A stretch of 64,000 nucleotides of DNA. Origin: Actinoplanes sp. NBC_00393 (GTDB taxonomy: Bacteria; Actinomycetota; Actinomycetes; Mycobacteriales; Micromonosporaceae). The stretch lies in contig NZ_CP107942.1 in the NCBI RefSeq assembly GCF_036053395.1, forward strand, positions 896,501 through 960,500, written 5' to 3'. Under the pieces are notes generated by a model. It was given only the letters and a program-made list of their open reading frames with translations, did not search any database and had not been told where the DNA came from. The first letter of the stretch is position 1; each line of letters begins with the position of its first letter. A program made the translations under genes and the position numbers. Below, in pieces: positions 33,331 to 41,972 of the stretch.

Positions 33331-36300
33331 GAGGCTCCGATCTGGTAGATCCGGACATGGCCGTTGTCGTAGAGCCGGGAGATCGTGCTCACCCGGTCGA
33401 ACTTGGTCAGCTGCGAGTCCGGGATCGGCTCGGTGATCCGGCCGGCCATCGGGTCGTTCTGGAAGTACGCGTCGTTCGACGGCAGATCGTCGCCGAGCCG
33501 GTCGTCGACGACCAGGTAGGAGAGGCCCACCCCGGCAGCCAGGTCGTCCTCCTCGGCGGTCCACTGGCTGGCGTAGAACAGCGCGCCGACCTCACGGACC
33601 GGGTCCATCCGCCCGTACGTCGACGACAGCGCCACCGCGGTGATGTCACCACCGACGCGGGTGCCGTGCGGCAGCGTCGCGGCCTGCCAGAAGGCGGCGT
33701 CGACCCCGAACTCGTCCACCGAGCGCTCGTAGGCGGCCGGCAGATAGGGGCCGGGCAGCAGGGCGGACACCGGCGGCCAGCCACCGGTCCGGGCGCCGAT
33801 CATCAGTACGGTGATCAGCGCCGTACCGAGATAGACCTGCCCGGCGAGACGGCGGCCGGTGGTGACCGACAGACCGGGCGGCGGCGCCGACAGCCAGCGG
33901 CGGCCGTTCTCGTCCTTCGGCGGGATGAGCTGCACCGCGTACACGATCGCGATCGCCGCGATGATCGACATCGGGACGTAGGTGAAGGTGGAGAGCCGGC
34001 CCGCGATCTCCGGGCCGCCGGAGCCCAGGAACCGGGCGCCGTTGCCGGCGAAGAACACGCCGCCACCGACCAGCGCGGCCCAGCGCCAGGCGTCCCGGTC
34101 CTTGCGGAGCAGCATGTCCCGGGCCACTGCCAGGAACAAGATCAACAGACCGAGAAGACCCGCACCCTGTACGGCGAGCTGCACGAGCGGCACCGGCGGG
34201 GTGACCGTGGCCTCGGCGTCCTCGCCGCCACCGAACATCTGGTTCAGCGAGGCCCGCAGGCTGTCGACCGGGGCCTCCAGATAGGCGATGACGTCGGTCG
34301 CCACGAACCCGATCCAGGCCGCCACGATCGCGCCCGCGATGAACGGCAGGCCCAGCGTGGCCCACGGCCGCGGCTTCTCCAGGAACACCTCGGTGAGGGC
34401 GAGCAGGCCCAGCGTGGCGACCAGCGCGAACGCGGTGACGTGGTGGCTGACCGTGGTCATCGCGATGCCGACCAGCGCGATCGCGATGAACTTGCGGCCA
34501 CCGCCGGTCCGCCAGCGCCGGTGCGCCCAGACGGCGAGCATGAAGAACGGGAGCGCGGCCGTCTGGTACAGGAACATGGAGTTGAAGAACAGGTAGTGCA
34601 TGGCCGTCGCGTACGTCACACACGCCACACCGGCCATCGCCGGCGAATTGCTGCCGCGCAGCACGGCCGCGAACAGGATGCCGACGAAGATCAGGTGGGC
34701 GACGCCGGCCACGATGGTTCCGGCCGCGGTCACCGACAGGCCGGTGAGCTGGGAGACCGAGGCGCCCATCTCGGCAAGACCGGGGAAATGTACGGCCGGA
34801 GGCAGCGCCTGGTTGGGCCGGAACAGATCACCGGACTCGGTGATCAGGGTCGTGGCCATCCAGTGCTGGAGCTCGTCGGGGAACCGGAACTGGTCCGGGC
34901 TGTACATCCACTTGAGCATGTACTGGTTCGCCGCCAGGCCCATCACCAGCAGGAACGACTCGGCGACCCCGGCGAGCCGGCTGAGCAGCCGGAACACCAC
35001 CGGGGTGAAGACGATGATCTGGCCGATCCAGTACGCGGTCATCGCCCAGGTGGACTCGTGGCGGCCGCCGCCGTACGCCAGCGCGACCAGAACCACGCCG
35101 AGGCTGGAGATGGCGAGCACCCAGGGCGCGTAGCCCAGATCGAGCGGCCCGGTGGGCTTCGGCTCCGGTTTCGGCTCGGCCGGGATCCGAATGACAACGG
35201 TGTCCTCGCCGACCGAACCCCGCTCGACCGTGGCCCGGCCGGCGACCTTCGGCTTCTTCGGCGTCTGCGGCAGCCGGATGATGACGGTGTCGTCGGTCCC
35301 CGGCCGCTTGCGGTTCGGATCCCCGCCGGTCTTCGGCTTCGCGGTACCGGGCAGCCGGATGATGACGGTGTCGTCACCGACCGGCTTCTTACGCGGGGCG
35401 TCCTTCTTCGGCGGACTCCCCGGCAGCCGGATGATCACGGTGTCGTCACCGACCGGCCGCTTCCGGCCGGACTTGTCCGCCGGCTTGAGATCCCCGATCT
35501 TGCTGATCACCACGGTGTCATCAGCCGCCGGCTTCTTCGGCGCCGCCTGCGGCAGCCGCATCAGCACGGTGTCATCGATGTCCGGCTTCTTCTTCGTCTC
35601 TCCGGACAGCCGGATGACAACGGTCTCCTCACCGACCGACTTGGCCTGCCCAGGCTTGCCCTGCTCAGCGTTGGCCTGCCCAGGCTTGGTCTGCCCAGGC
35701 TTGCCCTGCTCAGCGTTGGCCGGCCCAGGCTTGCCCTGCTCAGCCTTGGCCTGCCCGGGCCTGCCCTGCTCAGCCTTGGCCGGCGGCGCGGAGGCGGAGG
35801 CTTTGGCAGCGGGCGGCGCCGGCGGTTGCGCAGCCTTGCCAGCGCCCGCAGACGGCGCCGCAGCCCGGCCCGACCCCCCACCTTGCGGCGCGGATGGCGC
35901 AGCACCCCTAGCGGGCGGCGCAGATTGCGGCGCGGATGACGCAGCACCCCTAGCGGGCGGCGCAGATTGCGGCGCGGATGGCGCGGCACCCTTAGAGGGT
36001 GGCGTTGACTGCGGCGCGGATGACGCAGCACCCCTAGCGGGCGGCGCTGACTGCGGCGCGGATGGCGCGGCACCCTTAGCGGGCGGCGCTGACTGCGGCG
36101 CGGATGGCGCGGCACCCTTAGCGGGTTGTGCGGCCGATCCCGCGGGTGGCGCTGATGGCACCGCGGCTTTCGCAGTGGCTTTCGCAGGCGGCGCCGACTG
36201 CGGCGCGGCCGCCGCAGCCTTCGCGGGAGGTGCGGGTGGCGCGGACTTCGCCTGCGGGGCAGACGTCCCCGGCGCTCCCGGAATCACGTGCGGGATCACC

Positions 36301-37409
36301 GGCACAGCGGGCGCGGGCGAACCCGGCGGCCCGGGCCTCGCCGGAGAAGCCGGCGGACTTTGCGGAGCCGGGGGAGCGGCCGCCGCGGCCTGCGGCACCT
36401 TGACAGACGCAACAGCCTTGGCCGGCGTCGCCTGCCCCGGCTTGCCCTGCACGGCAGACGACCCCGGCGTCACCTGCGGAATGGCCGCACCCGGCGTGCC
36501 AGGCCGTGCTTGGTTCGCCGGCGGCGCCGATGAGGGCTGCGGGCCGGAAGTACCAGGCCGCGCTTGGCTTGCGGAGGACGCCGAGGAGGGCTGCGGGCCT
36601 GCTGTGCCGGGCCGTGTCTGGTTGGCCGGGGGCGCCGAGGAAGGCTGCGGGCCTGCTGTGCCCGGCCGTGTCTGGTTGGCCGGGGGCGCCGAGGAAGGCT
36701 GCGGAGCAGGCGCAGCGGGTCCCGCAGGCTTGGCCGGAGGAGTGGGCGCGGCGGGCCGGGCCGGCGGTGTAGGAGCCTGCGCGAGGCTGGTCGGGCGCGC
36801 CGGGGAAGTGTCCGGGGAGGCGGGCTGGGCCACCTTCACGGAGCCCACGGCCTTGACCGGAGGCACCGGCGGTCCGGGCTTGGCGTGCGGGGCCGCCGGT
36901 GTCGGCGGTCCCGGCTGGGCTTGCGAGGCTGCCGCCGGAGCAGGTGCGGCAGGCGGTCCCGGCTTGGGTTGCTGCGTATCGGCGGTGGGCGGTCCAGGCT
37001 TGGCCGGCGAACCACCGGAGCCGTTGGAACCAGCGGAACCACTGGAGCCGGCCGATCCAGGCGGCCCAGGCTTGGCCGGCGCGCCGGGCGAACTGAGCGA
37101 GCTGGGCGCGCCGGGCGAACTGAGCGAGCTGGGCGCGCCGGGCGAACTGAGCGAGCTGGGCGCGCCGGGCGAACCGGGAGCGCCGGACGAACTGGGCGCG
37201 CCGGAACCAGTGGGTTGAGCTGCGGAAACGGGCGGAACCGGAGGCTTGGCCACCGCTTCCTTGCCCGGCTTGTCACGAGCTGTAGCGGCCCCGCCGTCCT
37301 CGTCCGGTATCCGGGTGAGAACGACGGTCTCGTCGGGTCGCGGGTCCGCGGCCTTCGCGGTCGCTTCCTCCGGCGTCCGTTTCCGGTCGGACGTCGGCTG
37401 GTCCCCCAT
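33327..37409 (-). CDS. Giant protein: disordered Pro/Ala-rich scaffold with TVxI motifs + GT-C-like membrane domain
   Basis: 1360 aa. ATG 37409 follows GGAGG with 8-nt spacing (an in-frame GTG 5 codons earlier would sit on that site). Residues ~40-590 are Pro/Ala/Ser/Gly repeats (GAPSSLSSP, QPSSAPPANQTRPG, APSAPQSAPPARG). Eight acidic-Thr-Val motifs follow a common plan: 'DETVVLTRIP' at Thr28 and seven between Thr596 and Thr737 ('EETVVIRL', 'DDTVLMRL', 'DDTVVISKI', three 'DDTVIIRLP', 'EDTVVIRIP'). The C-terminal ~600 residues hold about a dozen membrane helices and a final soluble domain, resembling actinobacterial GT-C or polymerase-like proteins of polysaccharide loci. The exact enzyme is unknown. 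Confidence 0.8.
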   Translation of the reverse strand: MGDQPTSDRKRTPEEATAKAADPRPDETVVLTRIPDEDGGAATARDKPGKEAVAKPPVPPVSAAQPTGSGAPSSSGAPGSPGAPSSLSSPGAPSSLSSPGAPSSLSSPGAPAKPGPPGSAGSSGSAGSNGSGGSPAKPGPPTADTQQPKPGPPAAPAPAAASQAQPGPPTPAAPHAKPGPPVPPVKAVGSVKVAQPASPDTSPARPTSLAQAPTPPARPAAPTPPAKPAGPAAPAPQPSSAPPANQTRPGTAGPQPSSAPPANQTRPGTAGPQPSSASSASQARPGTSGPQPSSAPPANQARPGTPGAAIPQVTPGSSAVQGKPGQATPAKAVASVKVPQAAAAAPPAPQSPPASPARPGPPGSPAPAVPVIPHVIPGAPGTSAPQAKSAPPAPPAKAAAAAPQSAPPAKATAKAAVPSAPPAGSAAQPAKGAAPSAPQSAPPAKGAAPSAPQSAPPARGAASSAPQSTPPSKGAAPSAPQSAPPARGAASSAPQSAPPARGAAPSAPQGGGSGRAAAPSAGAGKAAQPPAPPAAKASASAPPAKAEQGRPGQAKAEQGKPGPANAEQGKPGQTKPGQANAEQGKPGQAKSVGEETVVIRLSGETKKKPDIDDTVLMRLPQAAPKKPAADDTVVISKIGDLKPADKSGRKRPVGDDTVIIRLPGSPPKKDAPRKKPVGDDTVIIRLPGTAKPKTGGDPNRKRPGTDDTVIIRLPQTPKKPKVAGRATVERGSVGEDTVVIRIPAEPKPEPKPTGPLDLGYAPWVLAISSLGVVLVALAYGGGRHESTWAMTAYWIGQIIVFTPVVFRLLSRLAGVAESFLLVMGLAANQYMLKWMYSPDQFRFPDELQHWMATTLITESGDLFRPNQALPPAVHFPGLAEMGASVSQLTGLSVTAAGTIVAGVAHLIFVGILFAAVLRGSNSPAMAGVACVTYATAMHYLFFNSMFLYQTAALPFFMLAVWAHRRWRTGGGRKFIAIALVGIAMTTVSHHVTAFALVATLGLLALTEVFLEKPRPWATLGLPFIAGAIVAAWIGFVATDVIAYLEAPVDSLRASLNQMFGGGEDAEATVTPPVPLVQLAVQGAGLLGLLILFLAVARDMLLRKDRDAWRWAALVGGGVFFAGNGARFLGSGGPEIAGRLSTFTYVPMSIIAAIAIVYAVQLIPPKDENGRRWLSAPPPGLSVTTGRRLAGQVYLGTALITVLMIGARTGGWPPVSALLPGPYLPAAYERSVDEFGVDAAFWQAATLPHGTRVGGDITAVALSSTYGRMDPVREVGALFYASQWTAEEDDLAAGVGLSYLVVDDRLGDDLPSNDAYFQNDPMAGRITEPIPDSQLTKFDRVSTISRLYDNGHVRIYQIGAS
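37060..37190. repeat. 27-bp in-frame repeat within the giant gene
   Basis: Four copies of a 27-bp unit encoding GAPSSLSSP (minus strand), one of several in-frame minisatellites in this gene; others lie at about 35650-35790, 35890-36130 and 36480-36710. Copy number probably varies between strains. Confidence 0.85.
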
Positions 37410-37447
37410 GAAAAGAGCCTCCACAGCTACTTCGGATCGATCAGGTC

Positions 37448-37488
37448 AGCGAGGCGGCGCGCACCGTCACCGGGCCGCCCGCCTCGCT
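37448..37488 (-). terminator. Possible attenuator hairpin inside the GT operon
   Basis: AGCGAGGCG (37448-37456) pairs perfectly with CGCCTCGCT (37480-37488) in the 188-bp gap between a GT2 gene and the giant scaffold gene. No T-tract; it could lower read-through rather than stop it. Confidence 0.35.
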
Positions 37489-37597
37489 CACCCCCGAGTC
37501 CGAGGATGCCGTTCGGCGGGCGAAGTCACCCGGTGTGCGGGCCTGCTCGCAACGGTCCGCACCTGCGCGAACAAGCCCCCATCGTACGCCGCCATGA

Positions 37598-38938
37598 TCA
37601 GCGGGCGGTTCCCCGGAGCTTGGCCCGGGCGGCACGCCGTCCCCGAAGGTACGCGCGTGGTCCGGCAATCATCCCCCGTCGGTTCGCCGAAAGAAGCTCG
37701 CGTGGGAAGTCGTCCTGAAGTGTGGAGACCCGCAGGCTGTCGGAACCGGTCAGATCGCGCAGAGCGGTCGGCGCCAGGGCCATCAGCTTGAAGATCAGGC
37801 CCGGCCGGTTCATCAGCAGACTGGTGTACGCGGCCGTCAGCCCCGTCCCGTATCCGACCATCTGCTTGTGCAGGCCCTCGAAGTCGGCCCGGTGGTAGTG
37901 GTGGGTCACCGCGGTCGGCTGGTACACGATCGTCCCACCGCTGAGCAGCACCTGGGTGAAGGCGAGGGTGTCCTCCGAGCCCATCGCCGGGGTGCCGGCG
38001 CCGAGCGCGTTGTCCCAGCCGCCGATCCGTTCCATCACGCCGGGCCGGAACGTCATGTTCGCGCCGGTGCCGAACGGCGGCAGCGGGTAGAGCGGGCTCT
38101 GGAGGTGCGCGGTGTGCGGGCCGAACGTGTCCGGCCGGAACCCGCGGCCCTTGCTGTGCCCGCCGAACTGCTCGAACCAGAGCTGCGCCTTGGTCTCCAG
38201 CTCGGCCGGGACGATCACGCCGGAGACCACGTCGGCCTCCGGGTACATCGCCAGCGCCCGGGCCACCTCGGCCAGCCAGTACGGGTCGGCCCGCTCGTCG
38301 TCGTCGATCCAGGCCACGATCTGCCCGTGGGTCGCGGCGACCGCCGCGTTGCGGGCGAACGACAGGCCGGCCTTGGGCTCGCGCAGGTACTCGACCGGGC
38401 CGCGGCGGGCCGCCGCCCGGACCACCTCGGCGGTGGCGTCGGTCACCGGCGCGTTGTCCACGACGAGGATCCGGAAGACCGGGTACTGCATGGCGAACAG
38501 GCTGTCCAGGCAGCGGGCCAGCGCGCCGGGCCGCTCCCGGGTGCAGACCACCACGGTGATCTCCGGCGCGGAGGCCAGGATCGCACGCCGGCTGGCCAGG
38601 AACTCCGGCTCGGTGTGCGGGACGTAACCGTGCACCGGGACGGGGGCGCCGCCCAGGCGGGAGCTCACCGCCTCGCCGAGCTCGGTGTCGATCGCCGCGG
38701 CCAGCGCGTACGGGGCGAGCCCCTGCTCCGGCACGTCGACCAGCACCGTGCCGAGCGGCTCGGTGAAGAGCCGGACCAGGACGTGGGCCTGCAGAACCCG
38801 GCGGCCGTCCGCCGCGATCGCGGCGACCGGCGGCAGCGGCTGGGACAGGTCCAGGTCGAGCACGACCGCGGGGCGGAACCTGCTCTCGTCGTCCAGGTTC
38901 GGGGCGCCCGGGAGGGCGCCGTTGACTCCGGTGGTCAC
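37598..38938 (-). CDS. GT2-family glycosyltransferase
   Basis: 446 aa; GTG start overlaps the stop of the preceding GT2 gene. An N-terminal ~115 residues of unclear fold ('FRPAVVLDLDLSQPLPPV') precede a GT-A domain: 'ITVVVCTRERPGALARCLDSL', 'ILVVDNAPVTD', 'GLSFARNAAVAATHG', and the metal-binding 'IVAWIDDDERAD'. 'WDNALGAGTPAMGSEDTLAF' contains the ED acceptor-side motif. No membrane helices are obvious. It would transfer a nucleotide-activated sugar during assembly of the exopolysaccharide or a glycoconjugate. Confidence 0.9.
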   Translation of the reverse strand: MTTGVNGALPGAPNLDDESRFRPAVVLDLDLSQPLPPVAAIAADGRRVLQAHVLVRLFTEPLGTVLVDVPEQGLAPYALAAAIDTELGEAVSSRLGGAPVPVHGYVPHTEPEFLASRRAILASAPEITVVVCTRERPGALARCLDSLFAMQYPVFRILVVDNAPVTDATAEVVRAAARRGPVEYLREPKAGLSFARNAAVAATHGQIVAWIDDDERADPYWLAEVARALAMYPEADVVSGVIVPAELETKAQLWFEQFGGHSKGRGFRPDTFGPHTAHLQSPLYPLPPFGTGANMTFRPGVMERIGGWDNALGAGTPAMGSEDTLAFTQVLLSGGTIVYQPTAVTHHYHRADFEGLHKQMVGYGTGLTAAYTSLLMNRPGLIFKLMALAPTALRDLTGSDSLRVSTLQDDFPRELLSANRRGMIAGPRAYLRGRRAARAKLRGTAR

Positions 38939-39903
38939 TGAGCGGCCTCCGACTCGTTGCGCCGGCCGGCGCGCTTCTTGCTGACGGTTTCCACGACGCC
39001 ACCGACACCCGCGGCGGCGGCGCCGGCGATGACGCCACCCGCGCGGAGCAGGTGGTCGGCGCCCTTGCCGGTGGCGGCCGCACCCACGTGCTTGACCACG
39101 GCCTTCGGCAGCGACCAGATGTAGCTCTTCTCGGCGCCGAGGGCGTCGTTCTTGTTCTCCTCGTGCAGGCTGCCCATCTGGACCTTGCCCCGGCCCTCGG
39201 CGTAGCAGCGCTTCACGAAGAACTTGAAGCTGGCCCGCTCGGCGGGCACCTCGTGCTGGATGACCGCGCCCGGCACGTACACCCAATGGCCGTTGTCGGA
39301 GACCTCGCTCATGCGCAGGCAGAGGTCGGTGTCCTCGGGCCGGTTGCGGTCGCCGAGCTTGCCGAAGCCGACCCGGAATCCGCCGGCCGCGACGAACACG
39401 TCCCGGCGCACGATCATGTTGGCCGACCAGACGTTGCGGATCGGCGCGGTCTCGGTGGGCATGCCGGTGTACGAGCCACCGACCGCCCAGAGGAACTCGC
39501 CCGGCATCCACTTCGGGGCGGGGCCCTCCCAGGCCGGCTGGATGAAGCCGCCGGTGCCGATCACCTCGGGGTCGGCGAACGGCTCGATCTGCCGCTCGAG
39601 CCAATCCGGCTCGGCGATGATGTCGTCGTCCAGGAAGGCGATCAGCGGGGTCTGGGCGTAGAAGGCGCCGGTGTTGCGGTTGCCGGAGACGCCCTGGGCG
39701 TACTCGTTCTGCAGCACCGTGATGCCCGGCAGCTCACGCTTGATCCGGTCGAACATCGCCGGGTTGTGGTCGACGACCACGACGATCTCTTCGGGCTTCT
39801 GCGTCTGAGCGTGGGCGCACTCGAGCGTACGGGTGAGGTAGTCCCAGCGCACCTCGGAGTACGTGGGAATGACGATCGTCGTGGGCAGATGGGTGTGGTT
39901 CAC
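38935..39903 (-). CDS. GT2-family glycosyltransferase
   Basis: 322 aa from GTG 39903 (AGGAG about 10 nt upstream; an in-frame ATG at 39960 extends into non-conserved sequence). GT-A features: 'TTIVIPTYSEVRWDYLTRTL', 'EEIVVVVDHNP', 'GVSGNRNTGAFYAQTPLIAF' and metal-binding 'FLDDDIIAEP', then 'EDTDLCLRMSE'. The C-terminal 50 residues are Ala/Gly-rich and basic ('VSKKRAGRRNESEAAQ') with one possible amphipathic helix. Coupled to the following GT2 gene by a 4-bp overlap. Confidence 0.9.
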   Translation of the reverse strand: MNHTHLPTTIVIPTYSEVRWDYLTRTLECAHAQTQKPEEIVVVVDHNPAMFDRIKRELPGITVLQNEYAQGVSGNRNTGAFYAQTPLIAFLDDDIIAEPDWLERQIEPFADPEVIGTGGFIQPAWEGPAPKWMPGEFLWAVGGSYTGMPTETAPIRNVWSANMIVRRDVFVAAGGFRVGFGKLGDRNRPEDTDLCLRMSEVSDNGHWVYVPGAVIQHEVPAERASFKFFVKRCYAEGRGKVQMGSLHEENKNDALGAEKSYIWSLPKAVVKHVGAAATGKGADHLLRAGGVIAGAAAAGVGGVVETVSKKRAGRRNESEAAQ

Positions 39904-40003
39904 GAGGGGAGTGCTCCTGTGGGCGGAAGGGGCGCCTGGTGAACTTTTCCAACCTGGCATCGGGCCGGAGCTGCTGCTACGGCCCTGCCAGGTGGGAAGA
40001 AGT

Positions 40004-41194
40004 TCAGTCGTCGAGCGAGGCGCGGCTGCGCAGCTTGCTGATGTCCTGGGTGGGGCCGCTGCCGATGTCGTCGAGCGCGCGGGCCCGCAAGGCGCGCAGG
40101 TCCCGGGTGGGGCCCATGCCGAGGTCGTCGAAGGCCGGCTTGCGCAGCTTGTTGATGTCGTCGGTGCGCCGGGTGCCGACCTCGTGCGGGCGGTTGGCCC
40201 GGTTGAGCTGGCCGGTGTCGCGGCGCGGGTCGGCCGGGTGCCGGTTCGCCGCGACCGGGTGGGCGGCGACCACGACCGGCGCGGGCGGGTTGACGGCCGG
40301 CTCGTAGCCGCGGGGCTCGAGGACCCGGGGGACAGCCGGCGGCGGGGTGACGACCGGGGGCGCCGGGACCGGGTTGGCGGTCGGCAGCTTCAGGCCCTCG
40401 ACGAACGGGGCGATGCCGGCGCCGCGGCGGCCGCGCATCCGGCCGTACTCACTGAAGATCGTGCGGAGCACCCGGAAGCCGTCGCGGAAGGTGTTCAGGT
40501 TGCTCTCGCCGAAGATCCGCTCGTGCTCGGTGCTGCCGACCTCGCCGACCTTCAGCTTCTCCGCGACCGCGCGGATGTTGATCATCGTCTCGATCTCGAA
40601 GCCGTCGCCCCACAGCTTGCTGCCGTCGGCCGGCTGGGGGAGCGTGACGTCCGGCAGGTCGAGCGCCGGCACGACGTTGCGCCAGAAGGCGTTGTAGCCG
40701 TAGCAGAGGTCGGTGAAGTGCGTCCGGAACAGGACGTTGACCACCATGTTGAGGCCGTCGTTGCCGAGCTTGCGCAGCGCGGTGATGTCGTGGCTGTGAC
40801 CGCCGTGGCTGAAGCGAGACCCCTTCACAAAGTGGTCGCCGTTGATCAGCTTGTCCACGAAGAGTGGGATCTCGGCCGGGTCGGTGGAGCCGTCGGCGTC
40901 GATCATCACGATGATGTCGCCGGTGCAGGCGGCGAAGCCGCAGGCGAGCGCGTTGCCCTTGCCCTTCCGCGTCTGCTGCACGATCACGGCGTCCGGCCGC
41001 AGCTCACGAGCCACTTCGACGGTCCGGTCGGTGGAGCCGCCATCGACGACGATCACCTCGGTGATCAGGGACGGGAGCTTCGCGAACACGTGCGGCAGGT
41101 TCCGCTCTTCGTTCAGCGTGGGAATCACGACGCTCACGGTCGGTGATTGCGGGCGGTTACTGTCGGTGTTCGTATTCAAGTGCGAAAGCTCCAT
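40004..41194 (-). CDS. DPM1-like GT2 glycosyltransferase with repeated C-terminal tail
   Basis: 396 aa; ATG 41194 preceded by GGAAGGGA. Catalytic domain (about 15-250): 'TVSVVIPTLNEERNLPHVF', 'VIVVDGGSTDRT', 'QQTRKGKGNALACGF', 'DIIVMIDADGSTDP', as in dolichyl-/polyprenyl-phosphate sugar synthases, but without the C-terminal membrane helices of many homologues. From about 285 on the protein is Pro-rich and ends in three degenerate ~20-residue repeats ('TDDINKLRKPAFDDLGMGP', 'TRDLRALRARALDDIGSGP', 'TQDISKLRSRASLDD'). First gene of the minus-strand polysaccharide operon. Confidence 0.9.
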   Translation of the reverse strand: MELSHLNTNTDSNRPQSPTVSVVIPTLNEERNLPHVFAKLPSLITEVIVVDGGSTDRTVEVARELRPDAVIVQQTRKGKGNALACGFAACTGDIIVMIDADGSTDPAEIPLFVDKLINGDHFVKGSRFSHGGHSHDITALRKLGNDGLNMVVNVLFRTHFTDLCYGYNAFWRNVVPALDLPDVTLPQPADGSKLWGDGFEIETMINIRAVAEKLKVGEVGSTEHERIFGESNLNTFRDGFRVLRTIFSEYGRMRGRRGAGIAPFVEGLKLPTANPVPAPPVVTPPPAVPRVLEPRGYEPAVNPPAPVVVAAHPVAANRHPADPRRDTGQLNRANRPHEVGTRRTDDINKLRKPAFDDLGMGPTRDLRALRARALDDIGSGPTQDISKLRSRASLDD

Positions 41195-41688
41195 GTCGGT
41201 CCCTTCCGGGGGCGGCAATGCGACTTGTAGCGCGATTTCCCGAAGGTGGGACCGCACAGCCGCTCGCTTCAGGAAAACAACCTAGCAAACGATTACGTAG
41301 CGTCAACAGACCATGAGAAAGACTCAAGTCACAGCTGCCATAAAGCTGACAGTTCCAGTATGGAGAAGCAAGTACATCCAGGTCGCTGAGCGCGGACCTA
41401 GGCCACATCGTTACCTTGCGTAACGGACATTGGCCATAGCGGTGGATCTCTCGGGAGAGTCTCCCGCGAATATGTAAATGAGTAGTGGATCACTACATAA
41501 ACGGACAAGATCGGCAAACCGCAGCCGTTACTTTCCGGACGTACGCCTTCACCTAAAGTTAATTTTATGTGTCCCGATGTGACGGTGCGATTGCTGGGCG
41601 TAAGACTGATCCACTCGCTACCGTTGACCGGTGGGACGATGTCGCCGAACGCCCGTAGCCTCCTCAGCCGTTCGGCGTTGGTGATGCG
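41195..41688. promoter_or_regulatory. AT-enriched promoter region of the GT operon
   Basis: 494 bp without a supported gene. About 41280-41600 is much less GC-rich than the genes and contains several short palindromes: GTTAC-cttgc-GTAAC near 41409, GTAGTGGATCACTAC near 41482 and CTCTCGGGAGAG near 41450. It should carry the promoter(s) for the minus-strand glycosyltransferase operon and possibly the plus-strand genes, with room for regulator sites. Confidence 0.5.
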
Positions 41689-41868
41689 ATGACGACCGAC
41701 ACCAGGCTGTGCGTTTGTGGGCATTCGCATCGGGCACACGATCATTACCGCGCCGGGACGGACTGCGCGCTCTGCGAGCCGGGCGAGTGCAACCGGTTCC
41801 GGAGCGCCGGGCGCTGGTGGCGCCGGCTCCGCGGCCGACGATGGGGGGAAGGCGGCCGTAAGAGATGA
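41689..41868 (+). CDS. Small Cys/His-rich protein, 59 aa
   Basis: ATG at 41689 to TGA at 41866. The product begins 'MTTDTRLCVCGHSHRAHDHY' and continues 'RAGTDCALCEPGECNRFRS', ending in a Trp/Arg-rich tail ('GRWWRRLRGRRW'). Five Cys and five His are clustered in the first 34 residues with spacing CxCxHxHx2HxH...Cx2Cx4C, which looks like a small zinc-binding fold. I have seen similar short 'CVCGH..H' proteins in actinomycetes but cannot name a function. GGTGAT just upstream is a weak ribosome site. It is followed 104 bp later by the sulfotransferase gene. Confidence 0.6.
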   Translation: MTTDTRLCVCGHSHRAHDHYRAGTDCALCEPGECNRFRSAGRWWRRLRGRRWGEGGRKR

Positions 41869-41972
41869 GGGGAAGGCGGCCGTAAGAGACGTCCGCCACG
41901 TGGTCATCGGGCTGCGAAATCCTAGTGGATCTGTAGGCTAAGTCTCAATTCGAGCAAGCCTAGGGGGAACCG

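Noticed and set aside
35152..37218. Plus-strand Gly/Ala-rich frame opposite the giant gene
   Set aside because: It is the reverse reading of Pro/Ala repeats; the minus strand has a ribosome site, a membrane domain and operon context.
37598..39604. Fusion of the two neighbouring GT2 genes suggested by one long frame
   Set aside because: The extra N-terminal part is an out-of-frame reading of the upstream GT2 gene; the GTG at 38938 overlapping its stop is the natural start.
41398..41907. 169-codon minus-strand frame in the AT-rich region
   Set aside because: No ribosome site or domain; it is antisense to the 59-aa Cys/His frame and runs through promoter-like DNA.
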